A DNA stretch of 64,000 nucleotides, taken from Epiperipatus broadwayi (taxonomy: Eukaryota > Onychophora > Udeonychophora > Euonychophora > Peripatidae). The stretch is taken from positions 3,296,142 to 3,360,141 of the forward strand of contig JAQFVV010006273.1 of NCBI GenBank assembly GCA_028023455.1. The letters are read 5' to 3'. The translations under genes were made by a program, and so were the position numbers. Shown here one piece after another: positions 1-11,546 of this stretch. Within the stretch, counting starts at the first letter, position 1, and each line of letters opens with the position of its first letter. Below the pieces are notes generated by a model. It did not search any database. It was not told where the DNA came from and saw only the letters and a program-made list of their open reading frames with translations.

Positions 1-821
1 AAATAAATACTTAATTATATATATGTTTAATTTCAATCAAGACTGAAGTATAGTAAATTTTAAATAATTTCGCAAGCGACATTCATCCAAGCATATTAAA
101 ATAATTTAAAGTGACTGTTTAATATTGTCACACTCTCATATCCAAACACTTAAGATTTGCCCATACTTAAACGTTTGGGTTGAAAAGTTAGATGATTCAT
201 TCTACCTTTTCTAAAGACTTTATATTGTGTTTGAGAATGTTAGTATTATTTACGTATAGTTATCTGTAAGGCACATGTGCATTAGCCTGATCGCTAATTT
301 ACATTTACAATTTATCAACATAGCGCTGTATAAATAAATACTTAATTATCCTTATTATAATAAATAAAGATCATATACAACAACTACTACATGTATATTA
401 ATAATAATTATACATAAAAAGCCTTTTTTGGCACATGATTTTTTGCTCTTTTCAAATATTAAGCATCTATTATGTTAACCAATTATTGTAGATAGACCAC
501 CATCTTGTTTTCTATAGTGAAAATAAAATAACAATATCAAAATGAAGTTTAATTATGATTTGAAATCCAATGATATTTGGTTAATATTAAAGTTCACATT
601 TTACAATTTGCCTAGGAATATCTGAGCATCCAAAAAAAGTTATAAAGAAAATAGCAAAATTAGATTACAAGCTTTATATAAAAACATTTACCATTAATAA
701 ACCTTCCAATGGCAAAAGGGGTTTTATATCAGATTTAAATTCACAAGTTATCCACAACACAAAAAATATATATGGCATGTTTGTATTTTGATAGATAAGG
801 AATGATAATAAGAATTGAGTA
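1..821. other. AT-rich intronic sequence, nothing recognised
   Basis: Low-complexity AT-rich DNA, presumed to belong to the intron downstream of the last visible ABCC5-like exon. I see no coding exon, RNA gene or clear repeat unit until the target-site duplication of the next element at 806-821. Confidence 0.5.
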
Positions 822-1332
822 TCATATGTACACCATCTCTTATACTAGCATAATTGTTATTAAACAAGGCAAAACTCTCCATACAGTGGTGCCATCCTGT
901 ACCAACCAGAGTAATCAATGGATGCCAGAAGGCGCTTGTGCATAAAATCCCTATCTAGTGCCTACTCATTCAATATCCCCAGACTAGTTTCTGGCTTGTG
1001 GCCTTTGTCAGTGAGGAGCCTTGTATCTGAGAGCACTGCACCTAGATCTTAGGATCTAATGCAACCCTCCAGAAGCTATCTTTTATCTCTACTTAACTAC
1101 AAAACTATGAGAATGAAATTGAAAACATAATATTTTCAATCTAAGCTCAATAGCTTATATGGTCATATGGGTCTGAACTCAGATCTAGGTACAGTGCTCT
1201 CAGATTCAAGGTTCCTCACTGACGAAAGCTACAAGCCAGAAACTAGTCTGGGGATATTGGAAGGCACTAGCATCCATTGATTACTCTGGTTGGCACAGGA
1301 TGGCACTACTGTATGGAGAGTTTTGCCTTGTT
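822..1332. mobile_element. Foldback (long-hairpin) element with 16-bp target duplication
   Basis: The two halves are near-perfect inverted copies: an arm starting at about 866 (AACAAGGCAAAACTCTCC) and the reverse complement ending at 1332, with roughly 200-bp arms meeting near 1090-1130. The element is flanked by the direct repeat taataagaattgagta at 806-821 and 1333-1348. The left end carries about 45 extra bases outside the arm and the right end does not, so the element is asymmetric. Other family members lie at 47.7-48.0 kb, 48.1-50.0 kb and 63611-63849. No protein is encoded. A 16-bp duplication is too long for most DNA-transposon MITEs and suggests target-primed retroposition. Confidence 0.8.
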
Positions 1333-1633
1333 TAATAAGAATTGAGTACATAAACATAGTTGAACATTATCCATGGATTGTAGATAATCTGCCTTAGCTA
1401 TGTATTGTAATTCTAATAAAGTATACACTACCTTGACCTACAGTGTTAGCCCTATTAAAATAACAATTTCTAAAAATATTTGATTATAAAAGGGAATAAA
1501 TTCTAGTTACATAATGAAAAAAAAGTTCTGTGATTCGTTGGTTGCTGTATTTGCAATAGAATGCTTTTATTATACCAGTTTTTTTTTTTTTTTAATGTTA
1601 TAATAGAATCTAATCTTGGCCACAGAGTAATAT

Positions 1634-1669
1634 TGAAACAGGAAGATTGCTCTGCAAGTCTTCGTTTCA
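1634..1669 (+). other. LTR-terminal hairpin
   Basis: TGAAAC (1634-1639) pairs with GTTTCA (1664-1669), GAAGA (1642-1646) with TCTTC (1659-1663), and TTGC (1647-1650) with GCAA (1654-1657), leaving a 3-nt loop. The same structure with different stem bases opens the other LTRs at 31975 and 27997. Confidence 0.75.
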
Positions 1670-2709
1670 CCTTTCTCTTACATTTCACCTACCCTTATAC
1701 CTAAATTCGAATCCCAAATCGTTCGTAGTGTGTCTGTACGGCCATTTATATACTAAAATCCCCCCTAAAATAAACCACGTAGGCATTATTACTCATGGAG
1801 TCCAATTTTCAACCCTTTATTTTTATTGATATATAAATGTCGAGTATGTGCATGTTTACATATTCATTTAAAAGGTTATATAGGTAAAACTACACACAGA
1901 CTACGATGATAACTGTTAAATATTAATATCAATCATTGAAATTATATTATTGGATTGTGGTTGTTGAGTTCATTTATTTTAAAAATATTGTGTTGCAATA
2001 TTTATTTTCTATTGTAGGTAAAATAATAATTATTAAAAGTAGTTTATAAACGGATTCATGCAATTACAATCTAAATGTGAAATAATTTAATATTTTTCTA
2101 AAATTATAAAGTTCCCGCCATTGAAAATTATATAAATATAAAATAAGGCTAGGTTGAGAATATAATAGATTTAAAGTAAAACATTTTGGATTATAAATTC
2201 ACACTTCGTATGTCTACTTAGGAATTTCCAATTAGCAAAAGTCTTCAACAGAATGAAATAAATGTTTTAATCTTCTTTCAATCTGAGCATTTACTGGAAT
2301 TTATAATTGTAAACTAAAAAAAAACCTTAAAATGGATTCCTTCTGATGTTCAGATAAGAAATAACTAATTGATAAGAATGCAAAAGGTTAAAGGTTTGTC
2401 ATGCCCCAAGGCAGGTTCTTTTATAAGATAAACAGTATATATTGAATGTTTTTCTTTTGTTTGAAGGAAGGGAAGAAACAAAAAGCTGATTCTGATGCTG
2501 TTTTTCTGCTGTTTGATTTTGCGTTTTGATTTTATTTTCTGAGGTTATAATTTTTTTTTATTCTGAGAATTCGGACGGTCTGAACTATTATTTTCGGAAT
2601 GCTGATCCTGATGTTTTGCTGACCGACCATCCGTGACTTAAATAATCCGCTTTCAAGAAAATGTACAAAATGCTGACCTATCATAGAACCGCCAATATGA
2701 CTGAGTAGA

Positions 2710-2758
2710 GTCGGCACCGGGGCTATTTTCCTTTCGGAAATAGCTGGCCGCTGCCGAT
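2710..2758 (+). other. Internal LTR hairpin
   Basis: The outer stem GTCGGCA (2710-2716) pairs with TGCCGAT (2752-2758). The inner stem GCTATTTTCC (2722-2731) pairs with GGAAATAGC (2736-2744) with one bulged T. The equivalent site at 33015-33065 in the diverged solo LTR keeps the fold with changed outer-stem bases. The 3' LTR has its own copy near 8550-8600. Confidence 0.65.
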
Positions 2759-4521
2759 GTACCATCTGACGCATCACCAATATGCCTTTAAGGAACCGCC
2801 TATGCTGCTGCAAACAGAGACTGAATTAACATGCTGCTAAATCTTATCCACTCCTGAAATGTGCTCCAGCTTCAACCACCCAAGCAACTGAAAGGTAACA
2901 AAATTAACCCAAGAGCTCTTGTGATCTAAAACCCGCTATAGCAAAAACAAACTCCCTTTTTCTCGCCACACTTATTATCATGTATGTTTTAAAAATGTAT
3001 ATTTAAATTTATTGCTCGATCTAAACCTTGGGTTAATATCAAATTTAAATTGTTTTATTTGCGTATTTTATGGGCTTGCATAGCATCGACCGAGCGAAGC
3101 AAATCTTAATTAATGATACTCCCCATTCCTTATAAAGAATGTAATTTTACGTTCATGAGTCCCTCCCTTAAATGAGATTTAGTAAGCCGCTCGTTCGATG
3201 ACTATATTATTTTCTTTATAATACCTAGATTTGATTCATAATCTTCCAGGATGTATGCGAGGTGTGGGAATAACTATTGGCAGATGTGGGAGTGCGTGGG
3301 TTAATTACATTTTACTTAAATTCTCGCACTCACACCGTCCTTTTAATGTTAAACCCCATTATTTGTTTTAAGTATTTCTATTGTTATTCTGAGTTTGGGA
3401 GAGTGTAGACGCTTTTCATCAATGCAGTGAATTGCTTAAGTGCCCAATCTTTCGTTATGTCTCCTTTTTTTTGAATCGATTATATATATATTTTAGTGTT
3501 GCTGGCAAGGGTATTCGATGTTGAGATCACTTTGTTCTTTAAAAGGGCTTTAAACGGCCAAGTCCGTTTCCCCTTTACTTCTTCCTGCGGTTTCCAGTCA
3601 ATGTGTGTACCAGAGCGTCACACCTGGGGATGCTGACGCAGTTCTTCGCAGCCATATGCTAGCATACTCCGATCTTTAGGGCTACGGCCGAGACCAATGT
3701 GGGGTGCAACATATGCGTCTGATTTTATGATTTATTTCTTTATTGTCGTCACAAAGTTCCTGTAGTTTAAATGGACTACCACCCTCCATCGTTTCCTAAA
3801 CCTTGCGAGTACCACTGAATCCCTTTTTAAGTACTTTAAGATAATATCATACTCACACATATATTTCCGCACTAAGCAAGTCGCTGCTGCCAAGCTCATT
3901 GGAGCCGCTCTGCATTTATTCTGAAGTCAGCCTTTATCGTAAAACTATTTAATATCTTTTATTATAAATAATTCCAGTACTCTTATTCTTGGGCTTCGCA
4001 TGTATTCAAGGTTTAGTAAGGCACATTCGTAAGCGATAATTGACCCAGGTTATAGATTAACGAGTAAAATGATTTAATCAATTGTAGTTAACCATTTGAC
4101 GCCACTATTTAATAAATAAATAGTGCCAGAAATCATATTTAGCCACTTAATAAATCATGTTAATTTAATCAATTCTTTACGTTAGTGTTTATTTTCTGAT
4201 TCATCTCATTGTCTCGTATTGTCTGGGTTATACACGTATCTATTAAGACTTTCCAAACGCTAGCTGTTAATTTATTTATAAATCTCACGTAGTCTCTTCT
4301 CTCTCTCTGACCACCGCGGCCTGAAAAGATGTTGCTATGGTGATGGCGGGTTCGGGCTCCATCGTATTTGGTTGCGTAGTCGATCTGCTGTATTCGAATC
4401 CGGTATGACAGGCCCTGAACCCACTTGTGGTGCTGCTTTTCGAGTGTGGTGGAGAAACTGTGCAACTTGTTTATGAAATGTGCGAATTCTTACCGTTACA
4501 TAGTAAATTTTTTTTTGAGAC

Positions 4522-4539
4522 TGGCGCCTTAACGTGGAG
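4522..4539 (+). other. Candidate primer-binding site
   Basis: TGGCGCCTTAACGTGGAG lies 21 nt after the 5' LTR end. It starts TGG as required to pair with a tRNA CCA end and resembles known retroelement primer sites. The spacing is a little long and I cannot identify the tRNA. Confidence 0.6.
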
Positions 4540-5862
4540 CAACGAGATAAACACCCACATTCCCTGAGTAAATTTTTTTCCCACTGTTGATATATATTAT
4601 ATTAGACATGCAAATCCCTTATAGTTGATATTTATTAATGTGTGCTTTATATCATATAAAATAATAGTGTAATTATTTAAATCTAAACCCCGTAATGTTT
4701 TTCCAAGTCCCGTGAGTAATTTTACTCTTAATAAGGATTAATTGTATATATTTAAGACTTCCTTGAAAATGCAAAAATGTGTATATATGTTTTGTTTGAC
4801 TCGGGCGTTTGAATATTAGTTAAAGATAGACAAACCGTTAAACTTGCTGTAGTGCGTTGTGAGCTGATCATGAGTTATTACTGAACAATTGAAAGTCACG
4901 CTATCATAATGTTTATTATTTAAGAATTTAAAATCACGCTATAAATATGGCGTTGAATATCTAATGGTTATTCCAAATGAATATTGTGACAAAATATATG
5001 TTGTAAAAGTTTTTTTTTCTCTCTTGTCTTTTCCTCCGTGAAATAAGTTAGAGCTCGAGATGCAATACAGTGAGAATACTTCCGTATGATATAGCCTAGA
5101 CAAATAGGCGACCTTACAATGTAATAAATACGCCCGTAGTTAAACGAAAGAAAATTTTTTTTTTGCAAGGCTAAATCTATATAACAGTCCGTATTTTATT
5201 TGAACTGATGACATGGCGCCCCGGGATAGTCTCTATAAATGAAACTATTTCTAAAATAAATTTTTGTCATCAATTTCAAAAATTTTATTGATGTAAAGCT
5301 TAAATGTATATATTATTTTGAGAATCAAAATGCGTTATAAATATGTTACCAGACAGTCAGACGTGAGGGGATCGGGAGATAAACAATTGTCCTAAAAATA
5401 AATGATCGTAAAAATATTTTGTTTTATATATTTGTATATATGACTTATATAGATGCGCGTTTGTTTTAAATGAGGGAAAATAAGATAAATATGCCCGGAT
5501 CTAGCGAACATTATATAGATAAGAGTAGGAGATTGGAGAAATTAGATTCAAGTAATAACAAAATAAGCAGCATATTAAATATATTTTCTTTAGATATTAG
5601 TACTAAAATAAGAGTTAGTTTGCAGCAGATGGAAAACTTTATATGATATAAATTTTATGACAGCAAAAGTTAGTTAAGGCATTGGTGATATAAGAAGCAG
5701 CAAATAGGCCAAAAGACCGGAAGGGAAATAGCCGATTAGCCATTAGTATAGAAAAATAAAAAGTAAACCGCACAGAATCCTGAATCCAAATTAATATATA
5801 TTTTGTAGTAAGTAATTTAGAATTGAATCGTAGAAACCATCATCAGTAGAGACAAAACAAAT
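4540..5862 (+). other. Long untranslated leader of the LTR element
   Basis: About 1.3 kb between the primer site and gag, AT-rich, with only short chance reading frames on either strand. No motif recognised. Confidence 0.5.
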
Positions 5863-7068
5863 ATGGAAGACCATCAATACGACCACGGACCAGATGTAAA
5901 CTCAGCCGAAATTGTGGAATCTCCACCAGCAATAATAAAGCCCGAACAGAGATCTGGAATCGGAAATTTTGAAATTGCGTACCTGATAGATATGTTTAAG
6001 AAGAGTGAAGAACGAGCAAGGAAATGGGAGGAGGAAGAACGAAAAAGAGACCAGGAATATCAAGGATTTGTTGAAGAGGTTTTAAAAGAAATAAGAGATA
6101 TAAAAAGGGAACAAGCAGCCCTTGCACTCCGGGTAAAACAGTACAACCAAAAACACGGGAATCCAGAGCCAAACCCTAATGATCCAAAATCATCTAAGGA
6201 AGTAAAAGTGGAAGAAGATGATTCAAAAAAAAAAAACGATAGGAGAACCAACAGACTTAAACCCTATAGCTGTATCGATTGATGATCCGGGAAACCAAAT
6301 AGAACGGCCCATTAATATCCAGATGAGAAAAGATGACACGGACCAAGATGCCAAGACCGCCATATGCAAAAATGATGATATATCATCAACCCAGACCAGC
6401 AGCAATAAGACCATCTATGCGGACATTAGCAATAGTCGCAAAATTATACCACTTGACATAGGTATTCAAACTCAGCTAGCCAAAATGGTAACCGTTAAAA
6501 TCTTTTGCGGTGATATTGGAGAAAATCCCCACCCGCATTTAAACAGTTTAAAGGATTTTTTTACTTCTATAGAACTAGCCCACATGAACAGATTACAATA
6601 GCCAGTCACTACTTACATAATTATGCAAAGGATTGGTGGACTATGTTAACAGCCAAACCCGAAGACTTTACAGCCTACACCAAAATCCTTTTAAAGTATT
6701 ACTGGAGCGACGACCGGCAGAGTAAAATATTAAATGCAGTCAGCCAAGAACAATATGGGACCATAAAGGAAACTCACACTCAATTCTTTATACGGCAAAC
6801 CAATCGTTTGAAAACATTAAATGCATTCGCATTTTCTGATGCCCATATCATCGGCACCATCCAACAAAATATGCCGATAGCCATCCAGCAATTGATGATA
6901 GGGAGCAGAATTAGAAACATTGAGGAGATGGCCGAATTTCTGACCATGCTCGATTTTACCACTTGGGCCAAAGAGCCCCCTGACAAAATTAACAAAACTA
7001 ACAACCCAAGACAGCCGCCGTTTAATAACCGAGCCAACCATCACCCACCAGACCCAGGAGCATATTAA
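5863..7068 (+). pseudogene. gag: gag of the giant-LTR element, two frameshifts
   Basis: One gag reading frame of about 1.2 kb is spread over three pieces: 5863-6282, 6218-6601 and a third in the first frame ending at 7068. The first shift coincides with a run of twelve A at 6225-6236, a natural slippage site; the second lies near 6555-6580. Part one is highly charged, with a predicted coiled coil at about residues 45-95 rich in E, K and R. The later part has features of retrotransposon gag: a VKIFCGD-like start, YAKDWW, then ILLKYYWSD, and a helical C-terminal part. It ends Pro/Asn-rich at PDPGAY. I see no complete CCHC knuckle and no protease or polymerase frame before the 3' LTR. The start is the first ATG of a frame open from 5863. 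The protein would form the particle packaging the element RNA. The A-run shift could be a programmed one rather than decay, but that is speculative. Confidence 0.72.
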
Positions 7069-7466
7069 ATGAAGAAACTCATGGACATGGACCTGAATTC
7101 GGATGTGACAAAGACAACAATGTTTTTTTTTCTCTCTGTAAGATTTAGAAGTTAGGTAGTTTCAATGTTATCCGTGCGTAAGTTAGTGATTAGTTTACCA
7201 AAATATTCGTTAGAGTTAAAACCCTAGTAAAAAAAAAAAAAATTTGATCCGGGTATATATCTGTATATATTTGTATCTTTGAATTTATCCCCTCATTTAA
7301 AAAAAAAAAAAAAAAACAAAGATGTATTGTTACCTTATATTTTTTTTTAGATTTCTGTTGGGCTGACTTGGCTAGTCAATATTATTTGTTTGTCAAAGAG
7401 ATTCCTCGGTAGACCTTTATGTAAGACCTTTTTTTTTAAAATTTTTTTTTCGTAACTAAGGGAATG
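7069..7466 (+). other. Internal 3' end of LTR element, weak polypurine tract
   Basis: About 400 bases with several homopolymer T and A runs and no coding frame. The bases just before the 3' LTR (aagggaatg, 7458-7466) are a weak polypurine tract. Confidence 0.5.
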
Positions 7467-10337
7467 TGAAACAGGAAGATTGCTCTGCAAGTCTTCGTTT
7501 CACCTTTCTCTTACATTTCACCTACCCTTATACCTAAATTCGAATCCCAAATCGTTCGTAGTGTGTCTGTACGGCCATTTATATACTAAAATCCCGCCTA
7601 AAATAAACCACGTAGGCATTATTACTCGTGGAGTCCAATTTTCAACCCTTTATTTTTATTGATATATAAATGTCGAGTATGTGCATGTTTACATATTCAT
7701 TTAAAAGGTTATATAGGTAAAACTACACACAGACTACGATGATAACTGTTAAATATTAATATCAATCATTGGAATTATATTATTGGATTGTGGTTGTTGA
7801 GTTCATTTATTTTAAAAATATTGTGTTGCAATATTTATTTTCTATTGTAGGTAAAATAATAATTATTAAAAGTAGTTTATAAACGGATTCATGCAATTAC
7901 AATCTAAATGTGAAATAATTTAATATTTTTCTAAAATTATAAAGTTCCCGCCATTGAAAATTATATAAATATAAAATAAGGCTAGGTTGAGAATATAATA
8001 GATTTAAAGTAAAACATTTTGGATTATAAATTCACACTTCGTATGTCTACTTAGGAATTTCCAATTAGCAAAAGTCTTCAACAGAATGAAATAAATGTTT
8101 TAATCTTCTTTCAATCTGAGCATTTACTGGAATTTATAATTGTAAACTAAAAAAAAAAACCTTAAAATGGATTCCTTCTGATGTTCAGATAAGAAATAAC
8201 TAATTGATAAGAATGCAAAAGGTTAAAGGTTTGTCATGCCCCAAGGCAGGTTCTTTTATAAGATAAACAGTATATATTGAATGTTTTTCTTTTGTTTGAA
8301 GGAAGGGAAGAAACAAAAGCTGATTCTGATTCTGATGCTGTTTTTCTGCTGTTTGATTTTGCGTTTTGATTTTATTTTCTGAGGTTATAATTTTTTTTAT
8401 TCTGAGAATTCGGACGGTCTGAACTATTATTTTCGGAATGCTGATCCTGATGTTTTGCTGACCGACCATCCGTGACTTAAATAATCCGCTTTCAAGAAAA
8501 TGTACAAAATGCTGACCTATCATAGAACCGCCAATATGACTGAGTAGAGTCGGCACCGTGGCTATTTTCCTTTCGGAAATAGCTGGCCGCTGCCGATGTA
8601 CCATCTGACGCATCACCAATATGCCTTAAGGAACCGCCTATGCTGCTGCAAACAGAGACTGAATTAACATGCTGCTAAATCTTATCCACTCCTGAAATGT
8701 GCTCCAGCTTCAACCACCCAAGCAACTGAAAGGTAACAAAATTAACCCAAGAGCTCTTGTGATCTAAAACCCGCTATAGCAAAAACAAACTCCCTTTTTC
8801 TCGCCACACTTATTATCATGTATGTTTTAAAAATGTATATTTAAATTTATTGCTCGATCTAAACCTTGGGTTAATATCAAATTTAAATTGTTTTATTTGC
8901 GTATTTTATGGGCTTGCATAGCATCGACCGAGCGAAGCAAATCTTAATTAATGATACTCCCCATTCCTTATAAAGAATGTAATTTTACGTTCATGAGTCC
9001 CTCCCTTAAATGAGATTTAGTAAGCCGCTCGTTCGATGACTATATTATTTTCTTTATAATACCTAGATTTGATTCATAATCTTCCAGGATGTATGCGAGG
9101 TGTGGGAATAACTATTGGCAGATGTGGGAGTGCGTGGGTTAATTACATTTTACTTAAATTCTCGCACTCACACCGTCCTTTTAATGTTAAACCCCATTAT
9201 TTGTTTTAAGTATTTCTATTGTTATTCTGAGTTTGGGAGAGTGTAGACGCTTTTCATCAATGCAGTGAATTGCTTAAGTGCCCAATCTTTCGTTATGTCT
9301 CCTTTTTTTGAATCGATTATATATATATTTTAGTGTTGCTGGCAAGGGTATTCGATGTTGAGATCACTTTGTTCTTTAAAAGGGCTTTAAACGGCCAAGT
9401 CCGTTTCCCCTTTACTTCTTCCTGCGGTTTCCAGTCAATGTGTGTACCAGAGCGTCACACCTGGGGATGCTGATGCAGTTCTTCGCAGCCATATGCTAGC
9501 ATACTCCGATCTTTAGGGCTACGGCCGAGACCAATGTGGGGTGCAACATATGCGTCTGATTTTATGATTTATTTCTTTATTGTCGTCACAAAGTTCCTGT
9601 AGTTTAAATGGACTACCACCCTCCATCGTTTCCTAAACCTTGCGAGTACCACTGAATCCCTTTTTAAGTACTTTAAGATAATATCATACTCACACATATA
9701 TTTCCGCACTAAGCAAGTCGCTGCTGCCAAGCTCATTGGAGCCGCTCTGCATTTATTCTGAAGTCAGCCTTTATCGTAAAACTATTTAATATCTTTTATT
9801 ATAAATAATTCCAGTACTCTTATTCTTGGGCTTCGCATGTATTCAAGGTTTAGTAAGGCACATTCGTAAGCGATAATTGACCCAGGTTATAGATTAACGA
9901 GTAAAATGATTTAATCAATTGTAGTTAACCATTTGACGCCACTATTTAATAAATAAATAGTGCCAGAAATCATATTTAGCCACTTAATAAATCATGTTAA
10001 TTTAATCAATTCTTTACGTTAGTGTTTATTTTCTGATTCATCTCATTGTCTCGTATTGTCTGGGTTATACACGTATCTATTAAGACGTTCCAAACGCTAG
10101 CTGTTAATTTATTTATAAATCTCACGTAGTCTCTTCTCTCTCTCTGACCACCGCGGCCTGAAAAGATGTTGCTATTGTGATGGCGGGTTCGGGCTCCATC
10201 GTATTTGGTTGCGTAGTCGATCTGCTGTATTCGAATCCGGTATGACAGGCCCTGAACCCACTTGTGGTGCTGCTTTTCGAGTGTGGTGGGGAAACTGTGC
10301 AACTTGTTTATGAAATGTGCGAATTCTTACCGTTACA
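7467..10337 (+). repeat. 3' LTR (2871 bp)
   Basis: Near-identical to 1634-4500. Differences I could see are single substitutions (for example in the first 170 bases) and short indels. It starts TGAAACAGG, ends CCGTTACA, and is followed by the target duplication atat. Confidence 0.9.
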
Positions 10338-11461
10338 ATATATAATCAAAAATTAAGGCCTGCACAATTGCTTTATTTACCAAAGTCTAGTTTATTTTTA
10401 TTTGGGGTTTAAGATTAAGGAAATAGCTATCTTTCTAATTATTTTATTTCTAATATTTTTTATCTGCTTGAATGTATCTTCATTTATGAGTGACTTATAA
10501 TTAAGTAAATATTTACATATTTGTGTATTTTAATATTTGTAGATAAATACATGTATAGTTTTGCATTTAATATTTTTAAATTTGAAGTTTTAGTATGTTA
10601 TTCTTTAAATGTAGTAATGTTTTGTATTTATTTATACAAATATTATTTATTATTTCTACTCAAATTTTTAGGTTTTTTTAAATTTTATTTTCTAATTAAT
10701 ATTAAAGATGGCCAATGATGTTTAGCTAAAATATTAAATCATTTTTGTATTCAAAAGAAAAAGGAAATACAATAATTAATCACTATATTTATACTTTATA
10801 ATTACTCTCTCTCTCTCTCTGTATATTATATATGATCAGATGAATATCAGTGAATGAAAAAAAATACACAATAAATCTTAATTAAAGATAATTTATTGAT
10901 AAATATATTGCTATTTATTTATTTCCTGTTTTATCAAATAAAGAAGAATTGGAATATAAGATCTATTGTTTTTGCAACAGTAGGACATTTGATAAGGAAG
11001 AAAATAATAGTCACTAGTCAACCTGGTTATTTATAGCTATTTTTAATAATCAATAATTTTCTTGAATTAAATACTCATTTAAATTTAACAAAATATGAAT
11101 CAATACATACGATAGATTACTACTATTAATTTAGTTTTTTTATTGTGCCTACATGCATCTAGTTCTGGATCTAGTCAAGGTTACTATTATTGTACTTCTC
11201 TTCATTAGGATCCTAGTTTAAGAAAATCTTCGTAATATGAAAGATTTCTAGAAACTACACTACTTCCAACAATTTAAGATTTCAAGAGCATCCATCCGGA
11301 CCCTGCCAGTGATATTATTAAGAATTCACATGACAATGAGAAAATAGGAATAAAGATTAAGCTTAAAATAAAAATTTAAACTTTTGCATATTATGTTTTA
11401 AACTCATGACCTTACACTTATTAATACATTACACAAATTTTGATATCATTAAACTGCTCAC
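10338..11461. other. AT-rich intron, short CT microsatellite
   Basis: Very AT-rich intronic DNA with a (CT)n run near 10805-10820. No exon or named repeat recognised on either strand. Confidence 0.5.
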
Positions 11462-11546
11462 CTGTTATTTGTTTAATGAAACAATCTTCCCAAGCATACA
11501 TCTTGATCAGTTTAATACTATTTAAAATGTCATTCATCAAAGAAAT
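11462..11546 (-). CDS. ABCC5: ABCC5-like exon 7 in window: IKMYAWE block
   Basis: 85 bases, 28 codons plus one base, read from 11546 down. Acceptor CACAG, donor AACAG|GTGAGC. The peptide starts ISLMNDILNSIKLIKMYAWE, the hallmark cytosolic loop near the end of TMD1 in ABCC transporters, and ends FIKQIT. It continues the previous exon (...YMDQR) without a gap in the family alignment. It ends in phase 1; no partner exon was found from 11461 to 1. Confidence 0.93.

Larger units (their letters stand above)
1634..4500 (+). repeat. 5' LTR (2867 bp)
   Basis: Begins with a 36-nt hairpin (1634-1669) and ends CCGTTACA at 4500. A second strong hairpin lies at 2710-2758. It has no long open frame; the short frames inside it are not conserved with the diverged solo LTR at 31975-34836, while non-coding blocks near 2700-2900 and 3500-3640 are. 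Confidence 0.9.
1634..10337 (+). mobile_element. Full-length non-autonomous LTR retrotransposon with giant LTRs and gag only
   Basis: Two direct repeats, 1634-4500 and 7467-10337, both start TGAAACAGG and end CCGTTACA (TG...CA). The flanks carry a perfect 4-bp duplication, atat, at 1630-1633 and 10338-10341. The internal region is only about 2.97 kb. It has a primer-binding-site candidate, a long leader and one broken gag reading frame, with no protease, reverse transcriptase, RNase H or integrase. The two LTRs differ by only scattered substitutions and small indels, so the insertion is young. Orientation follows gag and the primer site. It resembles gag-only large retrotransposon derivatives known mainly from plants (TR-GAG or LARD type). 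It probably depends on a partner element for pol; that is inference. Confidence 0.88.

Noticed and set aside
4169-4465. 98-codon minus-strand open frame, repeated at 10006-10302
   Set aside because: Duplicated only because it sits in both LTRs. It has no recognisable domain and is not kept in the diverged solo LTR.
5863-7068. A host gene encoding a coiled-coil protein
   Set aside because: It lies between two near-identical LTRs and its later part carries gag-like motifs, so it is the element's own gag.
8200-8619. 139-codon minus-strand open frame
   Set aside because: Inside the 3' LTR; the 5' LTR equivalent is shortened by small indels and no domain is recognisable.
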